Under the pieces are notes generated by a model. It was given only the letters and a program-made list of their open reading frames with translations, was not told where the DNA came from and searched no databases. The position numbers and the translations under genes are program-made. A DNA stretch of 64,000 bases from Breoghania sp. (GTDB lineage Bacteria > Pseudomonadota > Alphaproteobacteria > Rhizobiales > Stappiaceae), in NCBI RefSeq assembly GCF_030066895.1, contig NZ_JASJAV010000004.1, positions 174,866-238,865 on the forward strand, given 5' to 3'. Shown here piece after piece: positions 40,381-51,756 of this stretch; position 1 is the stretch's first letter, and each line of letters begins with the position of its first letter.

Positions 40381-41634
40381 ATGGGGCGGTTGCGTGCCAC
40401 CTATTTAGGTAAACTTATCAAATTTGGTTCTCTCACGGTTAGATACCCCGACGGAAAGCGTGAAACCTATGGCGATGGTACAGGCACGCCTGTAACCATG
40501 GAACTTGTCAACAAGGCCGCGGAACGGATTTTGATCCTGGATCCGGCCCTGAAGGTTGGTGAGCTTTTCATGGACGGACGGATGCGGGTCACTGAAGGGC
40601 GCATCTACGACTTTCTGGAAGTGATCACCGAGAACACCTACGGTCTCCCCGTTACCTGTTTGTGGCGCATGTTGGACAAGCTGCGGGTCGCGACCCGCCG
40701 AATCCACCAGCACAACAAGCTTCGACGCTCCAAGAGCAACGTTGCACACCACTACGATCTGGATGGGAGCCTTTACCGGCTCTTTCTTGATTCCGACCGC
40801 TAGTATTCGTGCGGCTGTTTCGAAAGCCCCGATGACAATCTTGAAAATGCGCAGTTCGCCAAAAAGCGGCATATCGCGGCCAAGATGTGCCTCGAGGGTG
40901 GAATGGACGTTCTCGATATCGGATGCGGCTGGGGCGGTATGGGCCTCTATCTGGCGGGCCTTTGCGACGCCAATGTTACCGGCCTGACGCTGTCAGAAGA
41001 ACAGTACGGTATCGCCAACGGTCGCGCCGTTGACGCCGGCCTTTCCGATCGCGCTCGTTTCGAATTGCAGGACTATCGCGATTGCAAGGGTCAGTTCGAC
41101 CGTATCGTTTCCGTTGGCATGTTCGAGCATGTGGGCGTCGGGAATTTCCCGACCTTCTTCAATACCGCACGGCAGCTGATGAAGCCGGATGGCGTGATGC
41201 TTCTTCACTCCATCGGGCGCTTCGACGATCCGGGGGCGACGAACGCCTGGGTCGACAAGTACATCTTCCCGGGCGGGTACATCCCTGCCCTGTCGGAGGT
41301 GCTGCCGGTCATCGAGCAATCCGGTCTCAAGATCACCGATATCGAGATCCTGAGGCTGCACTACGCCGAAACGCTCAAAGCCTGGCGCGAGCGTTTCCTG
41401 GCCCGTCGCGACGAGGCCAAGGCTCTCTATGATGAACGGTTCTGCCTGATGTGGGAGTTCTATCTCGCCGCATCCGAAACGGCGTTCCGTTATCAGGACA
41501 TGATGGTGTTCCAGATCCAGATCACGCGCGATCAGGAGGCGGTGCCTCTGACATGCGACTACATTCTGGGAGCAGAAGCGCGGCTGCGCGAACGCGAACG
41601 GAAGGTTCCCCATCTCCGCCTCGCCGGAGAGTAA
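40381..41634 (+). pseudogene. cfa: Cyclopropane-fatty-acyl-phospholipid synthase, amber codon 141
   Basis: Cfa methylenates membrane lipid double bonds with SAM. The 417-codon frame starts at ATG 40381 with a normal N-domain and the family SAM motif VLDIGCGWGGMGLYLA near residue 174, with conserved FDRIVSVGMFEHVG and a C-terminal helical region. TAG 40801-40803 splits it at codon 141 in the block LFLDSDR-stop-YSCGCFE, where Gln (CAG) is expected. The second part stays in the same frame and is otherwise undamaged, but its first ATG is only at 40885. This is the only lesion, so a real nonsense mutation, amber read-through and a base-call error are all possible. Confidence 0.85.
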
Positions 41635-42033
41635 TAAAACGAAAAGCTCGTATCGCCGCGAGATCCGCCTTCTACGCCGGCTATTCATTATTCCTTTTCA
41701 GCGCCTTCATTTTTCATGATCATAAATGGCATGATTCCGGACTCCGGCATAAATATGATATATTATCTGTCAACGCTCGGAAGATGAGTTTTCTGCAGTT
41801 ACCCAAGCGAATCGCACTAAATTAACAACTCTGCCCAACGGAATCGGCGTCGTACGGTTTTTCCCTACGACAGGGGTTTCGGAGACGCCTGCATAAGGCT
41901 AACCAGAATAGGCCGGGGCACGACGTTCGCGACACAAGCGGACGACGATGGGGCTCGGGCATTTGTAGATCAAGCCCGCGTCCGGATATCAGGTGAGCGC
42001 GCCCTCGCAGGTGCGCTCCAGGAGACTTTGCAT
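41635..42033. other. Intergenic region cfa-dnaB
   Basis: 399 bp with no supported gene. It includes an AT-rich part (41690-41770) and probably the dnaB promoter, but I could not assign boxes. Confidence 0.5.
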
Positions 42034-43518
<1,485 letters not shown>

Positions 43519-43522
43519 TTCA

Positions 43523-44662
43523 ATGGCGAATACCCCTTCCGACGGCCTTGCTTGCGGTCGATTGACCATCGATCTGGAGGCTCTGGCCGATAACTGGCAA
43601 AGCCTCGCGGATCGAACCGGGGCAACGGAATGCGGAGCCGCTATCAAGGGCGACGGATACGGCCTTGGCCTTGAGAAGATGGCACGCGCTCTTTCACGTG
43701 CCGGGTGCCGCACGTTCTTCACCGCCGTTCCGCAGGAGGGCATTCGCGCGCTCGCTGCTGCGCCCGAGACCCGTGTCTTCGTGCTGGCCGGTCTTCTTCC
43801 CGGCATGGCGGAAGCCTACCGTGAAACCGGGCTCATTCCCGTTCTCAACTGCTCGGTCGAAATTCATGAATGGGCGGAGTATTGCGCGAGCATCGGCGAA
43901 CGGCTTCCGGCTGCGATCCATCTTGATACCGGCATGAACCGCATGGGCCTCAATCTTGAGGAGACCCGTGCCATTGCCGCGGCAAAGGACGTGCTCGCGC
44001 GGTTTGATCTCGTTCTAGTCATGAGTCATCTCGTGTGCGGCGACGATCCGGCAAATCCGCTCAACGGGCTGCAGCTTCGCCGTTTCGAGGAGATGACGGC
44101 GTATTTCCCAGAGGTGCCGCGCTCGCTTGCCAATTCTTCCGGCATCTTCCTCGGGCCCGAATACTATTTTGACGTCGCCCGCCCCGGCATCTCGCTTTAT
44201 GGCGGCGATGCCATGGATGACGGTCCGAACCCGATGCGGACGGTCGTGACGGCAGAGGCACGTATCCTGATCACCCATGGCGCGGCCAAGGGCGAGACCG
44301 TCGGATACGGCGCAGTCGAAACGCTTCAGCGCGATTCCCGTATTGCCATCGTCGGCGTCGGATATGCCGACGGCTATCACCGCCTGGCAGGCGCCGGTGA
44401 AAAGCGGATCGCGGCAAAGGCTTGGATCAACGGCCACACGGTTCCTCTCGTCGGGCGCGTATCGATGGATCTGATTGCGCTCGATGTCACCGATGTGCCG
44501 GAAGCCGACTGCAAGCGCGGCGACTGGGTGGAGATGTTCGGCCCGCATATCCTGGTGCACGAAGTGGCGCGGTGCGCCGATACGATCGGCTACGAATTGC
44601 TGACAGGTTTCGGCTCCCGCTATTCCCGCACCTATATCGGCGATCCGGGCGCGGAAGCGTAA
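43523..44662 (+). CDS. alr: Alanine racemase
   Basis: PLP enzyme interconverting L- and D-Ala for peptidoglycan. The 379-residue protein has the PLP-Lys in AAIKGDGYGLG (residue ~41; the family usually reads VVKADAYGHG) and the second catalytic Tyr in VGVGYADGYHRL (residue ~281). LDTGMNRMGL and VGRVSMDL are also typical. ATG 43523 lies 4 bp after the dnaB stop; the pair dnaB-alr is conserved in this order. Intact. Confidence 0.94.
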   Translation: MANTPSDGLACGRLTIDLEALADNWQSLADRTGATECGAAIKGDGYGLGLEKMARALSRAGCRTFFTAVPQEGIRALAAAPETRVFVLAGLLPGMAEAYRETGLIPVLNCSVEIHEWAEYCASIGERLPAAIHLDTGMNRMGLNLEETRAIAAAKDVLARFDLVLVMSHLVCGDDPANPLNGLQLRRFEEMTAYFPEVPRSLANSSGIFLGPEYYFDVARPGISLYGGDAMDDGPNPMRTVVTAEARILITHGAAKGETVGYGAVETLQRDSRIAIVGVGYADGYHRLAGAGEKRIAAKAWINGHTVPLVGRVSMDLIALDVTDVPEADCKRGDWVEMFGPHILVHEVARCADTIGYELLTGFGSRYSRTYIGDPGAEA

Positions 44663-44689
44663 GGTCGCGGACTTCGCGGTTCTCTGGTC

Positions 44690-45982
44690 TCAGGAGGCTT
44701 GTCCGTCTCGCCTCCTGTCGGTCCTGATGTGCAGGAGGCTGACAGCTCCGCTTAGCAGGGGCAGGGTCGCGGCAATGCCCAGTCCCGCCCGCGGCACAGC
44801 TGCGGGCCTTCAGTGCGGAAATGAGCATGTTCTGGTTGTTGGGAACCTGCACGAACGCGAAGCCTGCGCCACAGATCATCGTGAACACGATGATGGGAGC
44901 GATCCCCCAGCCATCCGGCCAGATGGCCGTCAGACCTAGCCCGAGCGCCAGCAGTCCCCCACCGATCCCGCAGAGCAATCCACCGGAGAGACGCCCTTGT
45001 CCGCCAGACGGCCCGCTCGCGGCCCGGAAAAGGCGACCATGAGCGGCCAGGGCGTCATCGCGAGCCCCGTCATGAGCACGCTTTGCCGGAACTCATGCTG
45101 AAACAGGAACGGTAGCGCCACGAGGCTCCCCATCTGGCCGGTGAAACAGCAAACCGAGGCGATGACGAAGATCCTGAAGGATCGCTCCTTCAGAAGATCG
45201 AGCGGAAAGAGCGGCGCCTCACGCGAGCTTTCGCGACGAAAGAGCCCCCAGAAGCACAAGGCGGTGATAGCGAACAGGGACAATCACAACCCCGACCGCA
45301 CGGAGATCTGCCCGGCGCCGATGACGAGCGCGGAAAAGGCCTCACCGTTCAGGATGATGCTGATCGCGTCAAGCGCAAGATCACTTGCGGCAGGCTTGGG
45401 CAATGAGCCGGTTGTCAACAACGCGATCAGCCCGATTGGCACGTTGATCGCAAAGAGCCAGGGCCAGGGTGCAACCGACAGGATCCCCGCCCCGACCGTC
45501 GGGCCGAAGGCGGAGGAAAGCGCGACGACCATCGACATCCAGCCGATCGCGCTCATCCGCGAGGTCGGATAGATGAAACGAAGCAGCGCGCTTCCCAGTG
45601 CCATCAACGGCGCGACTCCAACACCTTGCAGAAAACGCCCGGCAATGAGCCAGGGGAGCGACGGCGCCATCGCATTCAGGATCGATGCGAGCGTGAACAG
45701 GATCAATCCAGCCACATAGACCTTGCGATGCCCAAGGCTTTCGCCAAGGGTCGCGCTCGGCAGGATACCCATCACGAGAGCGAGTTGATAGGACGTCACG
45801 ACCCAGACTGCATCGGATGCGTACGCATCAAGCGCCGTCGAAATGCTCGGGAGGGCGACGTTGGCAATAGCCCCGTCGAGAACCACGAGCACCAGAGTGG
45901 CGAAAATCGCCAAAGAAGCGATCTTGTGTTACGGAGCCAGGAGGTCTTCCTCAGACGCGGTCAACGGCTGTGTTGCCGACAT
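44690..45982 (-). pseudogene. DHA2/EmrB-type MFS multidrug transporter, multiple lesions
   Basis: A 14-helix drug/H+ antiporter of the major facilitator superfamily. From ATG 45982 (MSATQPLTASEEDLLAP) the frame hits TAA at about 45929-45931, then continues (IFATLVLVVLDGAIANVALPSI, DHA2 motif D1). The classic motif QLALVMGILPSATLGESLGHRKVY follows. TGA 45284-45286 interrupts SVRSGL/LSLFAITALCF. Frame shifts near 44990 restore LSGGLLCGIGGGLLALG. Near 44780 a further break and probable deletion leave only GLGIAATLPLLSGAVSLL before TGA 44690. At least four lesions, far from functional. It is divergent from a dead LysR gene. Confidence 0.85.
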
Positions 45983-46050
45983 TGCATACCCTTCCCAAGC
46001 GTTCGGGAGCTTATATGCTTCGATGCCGAGATGGCGGAAGGCGCATGGAT

Positions 46051-46067
46051 TGCATTTTATAAATGCA
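46051..46067. promoter_or_regulatory. 17-bp perfect palindrome, candidate LysR operator
   Basis: TGCATTTTATAAATGCA has 7-bp arms around TAT and lies between the divergent MFS and LysR genes. This fits the T-N11-A style and divergent placement of LysR-type operators. Regulator assignment is inferred from position. Confidence 0.55.
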
Positions 46068-46117
46068 TGGGACGCCATATATAAGTTTCTCCGGGATGCT
46101 CGAAGGTAGGTTTGCCC

Positions 46118-47020
46118 ATGGAAACACCCGACCTCAACCTGCTCAGGGCACTCGATGTGCTTCTGGCGGAATGCAGCGTTGCGGGAGCGGCGCGCAGGCT
46201 GGGCCTCAGCGCTTCGGCAATAAGCCGCACGCTGGCGCGATTGCGCGAGGCAACCGACGATCCGCTGCTGGTACGTGCCGGACGGTAAATGGTACTGACG
46301 CCGCATGCGCGTGCGCTGCGCGACCAGGTGCCGCGGAGATCGCGTGTGCCGCGCAATCGGTCCTGCGTCCGCCCGCCGAAGCGCTGGACCTTGCGAAGCT
46401 GGAGCGCACTTTCATGATTCGCACGAGCGAAGGCTTTCTCAACCTCCATGCCGGACGTCTCGTGGACGCAGTGCGAAAAGTGGCGCCCCGTGTGCGCCTG
46501 CGTTTCGCGCCGAAACCGGACAAGGATGTCGAACCGTTGTGCGACGGTCGGCTGGATCTGGAAATCGGGGTTCTGGGGGCCGCCGGGCCCGAACTCAGAC
46601 TGCAAACGCTGTTGCACGACGAATTCGTCGCGGTCGTACGGATCGAACACCCATTGACCCACGGCATCGTCGATGCCGCTGGATATACAGCTTGCGACCA
46701 TGTCGTTGCATCGTGCCGCGGGTATATGCACGGGCCCGTCGACGACGAACTTTCAAAGCACGGCTTGAGCCGCAACGTCTGCACCATCGTGCCGTCATTT
46801 TCTGCTGCGATGGCTGTCGCGGAAGCAACGGATCTGGTGGCCCAGGTAACCAGAAGCGCTTATGACGCCTACCCCCCCCCACCAGGGACTTGCGAGCTTG
46901 TCCCTTCCAATCGAGGTCCCGGGCATCACGATCTCTCAGATCTGGCATCCCCGGATGGACGCAGACCCGGCCCACCGCTGGTTGCGCGGCGTGGTACGGT
47001 CCTGCTGTCGAGCCGGATGA
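46118..47020 (+). pseudogene. LysR-type transcriptional regulator, ochre stop and two frameshifts
   Basis: LysR regulators have an N-terminal winged HTH and a C-terminal ligand domain. ATG 46118 gives METPDLNLLRALDVLLAECS and HTH SVAGAARRLGLSASAISRTL (residues ~20-39). TAA 46286-46288 falls where Gln (CAA) is expected (RAGR-stop-MVLTPHAR). A frameshift near 46328 restores AEIACAAQSVLRP, and a C9 tract near 46871-46879 shifts again; correction gives SLPIEVPGITISQIWHPRMD, then DPAHRWLRG, ending at TGA 47018-47020. About 300 residues when repaired. Likely controlled the neighbouring MFS gene, also dead. Confidence 0.85.
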
Positions 47021-47108
47021 ACAAGTCAGCGCAGGGAGACTTGCCCCGGGACGGAACTCCGGCTACGCCAACGACCGATCGAGACGCCGCTAACCAATTC
47101 GGATCTTC

Positions 47109-48494
47109 ATGGCCAAACGCACTCACCAATTCGTCTGTCAGAACTGCGGCGTGGTTACCGCGCGCTGGGCGGGAAAATGCGATTCCTGCGGCGAATGGAA
47201 TACCATCGTCGAGGAAAACCTTGGCGGTATCGGCGCGAACCCGAAGCTTAAGGCGAAATCGCGCGGCCGGGTCGTGCCCCTCGTCAGCCTGATCGGAGAA
47301 ACCCAGCAAGCGCCACGCATCGAAAGCGGCCTGACTGAACTCGACCGGGTGACCGGCGGCGGGTTCGTGCGCGGTTCGGCGCTTCTGGTCGGCGGCGATC
47401 CCGGTATCGGCAAATCAACCCTTCTCATTCAGGCCTCTGCAGCCCTTGCACGCGCCGGCCATCGCTCGATCTACGTTTCCGGCGAAGAGGCGATCAATCA
47501 GGTGCGTCTGCGCGCGGAACGTCTTGGGTTGGCGGATGCGCCAGTCGCTCTTGCGGCAGAAACGAGCGTGGAGGACATCATCGCCACGCTGGAGGCAGGG
47601 CCGGCCCCTGCCCTTGTCATCATCGATTCCGTTCAGACCCTGTGGAGCGATCAGGTGGATTCGGCCCCCGGCACCGTGACCCAGGTGCGCGCGGCCGCCC
47701 AGGCGATGGTGCGTTTCGCCAAGAATTCCGGTGCAACCGTCGTCATTGTCGGTCACGTGACCAAGGACGGGCAGATCGCCGGTCCGCGCGTGGTCGAGCA
47801 CATGGTCGACGCCGTTCTCTACTTCGAGGGCGACGGTATGCATCAGTACCGGGTTCTGAGGGCTGTGAAAAACCGCTTCGGGCCCACGGACGAGATCGGC
47901 GTTTTCGAGATGGGCGGCACGGGATTGGCGGAAGTCGCCAATCCATCCGCGCTCTTTCTGAGCGAACGCAGCGGCGCGACGCCGGGCGCGGCCGTCTTTG
48001 CCGGGCTTGAAGGCTCCCGCCCGCTGCTGATCGAGATCCAGGCACTCGTGGCGCCCTCGCCTCTCGGCACCCCGCGCCGGGCCGTCGTTGGGTGGGAATC
48101 GAGCTGTCTTTCCATGATCCTGGCCGTTCTGGAGGCGCGCTGCGGCGTGCGTTTCGGCCAGTCCGACGTCTATCTGAATGTCGCCGGCGGCCTGCGGATC
48201 AACGAACCGGGAGCGGATCTCGCGGTCGCCGCCGCGCTCGTCTCCTCGCTCAGTGGGGTTGCCCTTCCTGCAGAGAGCGTCTATTTCGGCGAAGTGAGCT
48301 TGTCCGGAGCGGTTCGACCCGTGGCTCAGGGGTCGGTTCGCCTGAAGGAAGCCGGCAAACTGGGTTTCACGCGCGCCTATGTGCCGCGTACGAACGCCAA
48401 GGACGAATCGGGTCGCGACATCGCGGTGCATGGAATGGCGGAACTGGGCGATCTGGTCGCCGAAGTCGCCGCGGGCATGCTGGATGAGGGGTGA
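47109..48494 (+). CDS. radA: DNA repair protein RadA
   Basis: RecA-like branch-migration helicase for recombination intermediates. The 461-residue protein has the N-terminal zinc finger (CQNCGVVTARWAGKCDSC, four Cys), Walker A GGDPGIGKSTLL near residue 97, the RadA-specific KNRFGPTDEIGVFEM, and the C-terminal Lon-like domain (GGLRINEPGADLAVAAAL). Length is normal and the frame intact. Followed by cvpA and purF, as in many alphaproteobacteria. Confidence 0.96.
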   Translation: MAKRTHQFVCQNCGVVTARWAGKCDSCGEWNTIVEENLGGIGANPKLKAKSRGRVVPLVSLIGETQQAPRIESGLTELDRVTGGGFVRGSALLVGGDPGIGKSTLLIQASAALARAGHRSIYVSGEEAINQVRLRAERLGLADAPVALAAETSVEDIIATLEAGPAPALVIIDSVQTLWSDQVDSAPGTVTQVRAAAQAMVRFAKNSGATVVIVGHVTKDGQIAGPRVVEHMVDAVLYFEGDGMHQYRVLRAVKNRFGPTDEIGVFEMGGTGLAEVANPSALFLSERSGATPGAAVFAGLEGSRPLLIEIQALVAPSPLGTPRRAVVGWESSCLSMILAVLEARCGVRFGQSDVYLNVAGGLRINEPGADLAVAAALVSSLSGVALPAESVYFGEVSLSGAVRPVAQGSVRLKEAGKLGFTRAYVPRTNAKDESGRDIAVHGMAELGDLVAEVAAGMLDEG

Positions 48495-48623
48495 CACCCA
48501 TCTGACCGCTCCTTGATGCGCATCCGGTCGAGGAAAACGCCTCCGCGATCTCGTCGCGCGGGGACGAGCGTGATATCGAGTTCTGAGACAAACCGCTGAC
48601 GAAGCGCGGGAGCCTGGTACCCC

Positions 48624-49259
48624 ATGCCGATTACCATTCTGGACGGAATTCTGATTATCATCATGCTGATCTCGGCAGTGCTGGCGATGATCCGCGGCTT
48701 CGTGCGCGAGGTTCTGTCCATCGTTTCATGGCTCGCCGCAGCCGTCGCCGCCTACATGCTGTACGGCTCGCTGCTGCCGCTGGCGAAGAAGTACATCTCG
48801 AACGATCAAATCGCGCTGGCCGCAACCGTGGCGGTGATCTTTCTTGTGATGCTGGTCATCGTTTCCTACATCACGATGCGGATCTCCGACTTTGTGCTCG
48901 ACAGCCGGATCGGCGCGCTGGATCGCTCGCTCGGGTTCGTATTCGGCGCCGCGCGCGGTCTGCTGCTCGTTGTCGTCGCGATGATGTTCTTCAACTGGTT
49001 CGTGCAGGAACCTAAGCAGCCGAGCTGGATCGCCAACGCGAAGTCGAAATCGCTTCTGAACTCCATCGGCGTCCGCTTGATCGCGGCGCTGCCGGAGGAT
49101 CCGGAGTTGGAAATCATGAACCTGTTCCGCAAACGTGGCGCGACGAACGACGACGATGCCGCTACACCGTCCGGAGACGGAGCCGACAACACCGGCTATT
49201 CCGACCGTGAGCGCAACGGGATCGAACAACAAATCGAAGCCTCGCAATCTGCGAATTGA
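48624..49259 (+). CDS. cvpA: CvpA-family membrane protein
   Basis: CvpA is an inner-membrane protein needed for colicin V export in E. coli and for envelope stress tolerance; its molecular role is unclear. The 211-residue product has about four hydrophobic helices between residues 5 and 130 and a polar, Asp/Gly-rich tail. Start ATG 48624 has the family opening ITILDGILIIIMLISAVLAMIRGF. It precedes purF, its near-universal neighbour. Intact. Confidence 0.92.
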   Translation: MPITILDGILIIIMLISAVLAMIRGFVREVLSIVSWLAAAVAAYMLYGSLLPLAKKYISNDQIALAATVAVIFLVMLVIVSYITMRISDFVLDSRIGALDRSLGFVFGAARGLLLVVVAMMFFNWFVQEPKQPSWIANAKSKSLLNSIGVRLIAALPEDPELEIMNLFRKRGATNDDDAATPSGDGADNTGYSDRERNGIEQQIEASQSAN

Positions 49260-49340
49260 GCGAGTAATTGACGCGATGGCCGAGTTTGTCTCAGGCCGCA
49301 GCGACGGCCGGGTGTTGTGTACCGGCCCCCAGGAGTAGCT

Positions 49341-50837
49341 ATGAGCGAGCATACGCTTTCTCCCGAAACCTTGACCGTGTCCCCGGTCGATGCCGAGGGC
49401 GACGATCGTTTTCACGATGAATGCGGTGTCTTCGGCGTCTACGGGCACACTGATGCGGGCGCGTTGACCGCCCTCGGCCTGAATGCGCTTCAACATCGCG
49501 GGCAGGAAGCCGCCGGTATCGTGTCCTTCGACGGCCGCCAGTTCTACAACGAACGCCATATCGGCCTTGTCGGCGACAACTTCACCAAGCAGGCCGTGAT
49601 AGGCCGACTGAAGGGCCATCGCGCCATCGGCCATACCCGGTACTCAACCACCGGCGCCCCGGTGCTGCGCAACGTTCAGCCGCTCTATGCCGAACTGGCC
49701 GGCGGCGGGTTCGCGGTCGCCCATAACGGCAACCTGACGAATGCTCAGACGTTGCAGCGCAAGTTGCAGGACCGCGGCTCGATCTTCCAATCCACCTCCG
49801 ATACCGAGACGATCATTCATTTGGTCGCCATGAGCGCCCAGCAGAGCTTCGTCGATCGGTTGATCGACGCGCTCAACCAGCTTGAAGGCGCGTATGCGGT
49901 CGTCGCGCTTTCTGAAAAGAAGCTGATCGGCGTCCGCGATCCTCTCGGCGTTCGTCCTCTGGTTCTGGGCGATCTGGAAGGCACCTACGTTCTGGCTTCC
50001 GAGACCTGCGCGCTCGACATCATCGGCGCGCGTTATGTGCGCGACGTGGAGCCGGGCGAGGTCGTCGTCATTACCAAGAACGGCATCCAGAGCCTGAAGC
50101 CCTTCGAGCAGACGCCGAACCATTCTCGGTTCTGCATCTTCGAGTACGTCTATTTCGCCCGTCCGGATTCTTCGGTGAACGGCACCAACGTTTATTCGAT
50201 CCGCAAGCGGATCGGCGAGGAGCTGGCGCGGGAATCGGGCGTGGATGCCGATGTCGTGGTTCCGGTTCCCGATTCCGGCACGCCGGCAGCCATCGGGTAC
50301 GCGCACGAAGCGGGGCTGCCCTTCGAACTGGGCATCATCCGCAACCACTATGTGGGCCGCACCTTCATCCAGCCGACGGATTCCATCCGTCATATGGGCG
50401 TGAAGCTGAAGCACAATGCCAACCGGGCGATGCTCGATGGCAAGCGCGTTATCCTGGTGGACGATTCCATCGTGCGCGGGACAACGTCGCTGAAGATCGT
50501 GCAGATGGTGCGCGAGGCGGGAGCGAAGGAAGTGCACATGCGCATTGCCTCGCCCCCGACGCGCGATTCCTGCTTCTACGGCGTCGACACGCCGGAGAAA
50601 TCGAAACTCATCGCATCGCGCATGACGATCGAGGAGATGGCCGAGTACATCAAGGTCGACAGCCTTGCCTTCCTCACCATCGACGGGCTCTACCGCGCCG
50701 TTGGCGAGGCGGGCCGAAACGGTGAAGTGCCGCAATATTGCGATGCCTGCTTCACCGGCGACTACCCCACCCCCCTCACTGACCGTTCCGGCGCCGGTGA
50801 AATACGTCAGCTCAACCGTCTCGTGGAGGTGAGCTGA
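49341..50837 (+). CDS. purF: Amidophosphoribosyltransferase
   Basis: Commits PRPP to purine synthesis. I chose ATG 49341, 5 nt after CAGGAG; an in-frame upstream start adds eight residues. The 498-residue protein has a ~28-residue propeptide before the catalytic Cys in DECGVFGVYGHTD, the glutaminase domain (GLNALQHRGQEAAGI, HNGNLTNA), and the PRTase PRPP motif VILVDDSIVRGTT. C-terminal Cys residues (QYCDACFTGDYP) match Fe-S-type PurF. Intact. Confidence 0.96.
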   Translation: MSEHTLSPETLTVSPVDAEGDDRFHDECGVFGVYGHTDAGALTALGLNALQHRGQEAAGIVSFDGRQFYNERHIGLVGDNFTKQAVIGRLKGHRAIGHTRYSTTGAPVLRNVQPLYAELAGGGFAVAHNGNLTNAQTLQRKLQDRGSIFQSTSDTETIIHLVAMSAQQSFVDRLIDALNQLEGAYAVVALSEKKLIGVRDPLGVRPLVLGDLEGTYVLASETCALDIIGARYVRDVEPGEVVVITKNGIQSLKPFEQTPNHSRFCIFEYVYFARPDSSVNGTNVYSIRKRIGEELARESGVDADVVVPVPDSGTPAAIGYAHEAGLPFELGIIRNHYVGRTFIQPTDSIRHMGVKLKHNANRAMLDGKRVILVDDSIVRGTTSLKIVQMVREAGAKEVHMRIASPPTRDSCFYGVDTPEKSKLIASRMTIEEMAEYIKVDSLAFLTIDGLYRAVGEAGRNGEVPQYCDACFTGDYPTPLTDRSGAGEIRQLNRLVEVS

Positions 50838-50880
50838 ACCTTCTACCCTATCCTTTCCTCAGTTCTGGACGTCTGACGAC

Positions 50881-51621
50881 ATGACCAAGCGGTTTGACGG
50901 AAAGCTCGCCGTCGTTACCGGCGCCTCGCGCGGTATCGGCTATCAGGTGGCCAAGGGACTGGCGAAGGAGGGCGCGCATGTCATCGCGATTGCGCGGACC
51001 GTCGGCGGTTTGGAAGATCTCGACGACGAAATACAGGCGATGGGCGGCAGCATGACGCTGGTGCCCCTCGACCTGATGGATTTCGATGCCATCGACCGTC
51101 TCGGCGCCTCGATCTACGAGCGCTGGGGCAAACTGGACATGATGGTCGGCAATGCCGGGCTTCTCGGCATCCTCTCCCCCATCGGCCATATCGATCCGAA
51201 GGATTTCGAAGAGGTGATGGCGGTGAATGTCACCGCCAATTATCGCCTTCTGCGCTCGCTCGATCCGCTTCTGCGGACAGCGGACGCCGGACGGGCCGTT
51301 TTTGTGTCCTCGGGCGCCGCACACAAGTGCAAACCCTACTGGGGCATCTATTCCGTCTCCAAGGCTGCGCTGGAAACTCTTGTACGCACCTATGCGGGCG
51401 AAACGGCGACGACGGGCGACGTGCGGGCCAACCTGATCAATCCCGGCCCCATGCGCACCGCCATGCGCGCCAAGGCGATGCCCGGCGAATATCCGGAGGT
51501 GCTCCCCCACCCGAGCGAACTTGTCGCCCCCATTCTGGATATGCTGGAACCCGGTTTTGACGAGACCGGTAAGCTCTACGATTTTCCGACACGCGAATTG
51601 CGATCGTTTCCCGCGGCCTGA
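50881..51621 (+). CDS. Short-chain dehydrogenase/reductase (purF-linked)
   Basis: An NAD(P)-dependent oxidoreductase of unknown substrate. The 246-residue protein has GASRGIGYQVAKGLAKEG (Rossmann), NAGLLGIL, and catalytic Ser plus YSVSKAALETL (Tyr/Lys). ATG 50881 follows 43 bp after purF. The same SDR type follows purF in other Hyphomicrobiales, so it is probably co-transcribed. Intact. Confidence 0.88.
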   Translation: MTKRFDGKLAVVTGASRGIGYQVAKGLAKEGAHVIAIARTVGGLEDLDDEIQAMGGSMTLVPLDLMDFDAIDRLGASIYERWGKLDMMVGNAGLLGILSPIGHIDPKDFEEVMAVNVTANYRLLRSLDPLLRTADAGRAVFVSSGAAHKCKPYWGIYSVSKAALETLVRTYAGETATTGDVRANLINPGPMRTAMRAKAMPGEYPEVLPHPSELVAPILDMLEPGFDETGKLYDFPTRELRSFPAA

Positions 51622-51639
51622 TACGGCACGTGCTTTCAA

Positions 51640-51733
51640 CCGTCATTGCCCGGCGAAGTCCGGGCAATACATTGAGCATTGAGGCCGCCTGCTAACTGTG
51701 GATACCCCCGGACGAAGCCGGGGGATGACGACG
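51640..51733. repeat. Palindromic intergenic element
   Basis: Two GC hairpins (51646-51667, and 51705-51724 built on CCCCCGG/CCGGGGG) are framed by CGTCATTG...ATGACG outer arms, a layout recalling the dispersed palindromic elements common in Hyphomicrobiales genomes. It lies between the convergent SDR and der genes and may act as a bidirectional terminator. Confidence 0.7.
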
Positions 51734-51756
51734 GAAGGGCCACGTTTTCCAAACAG

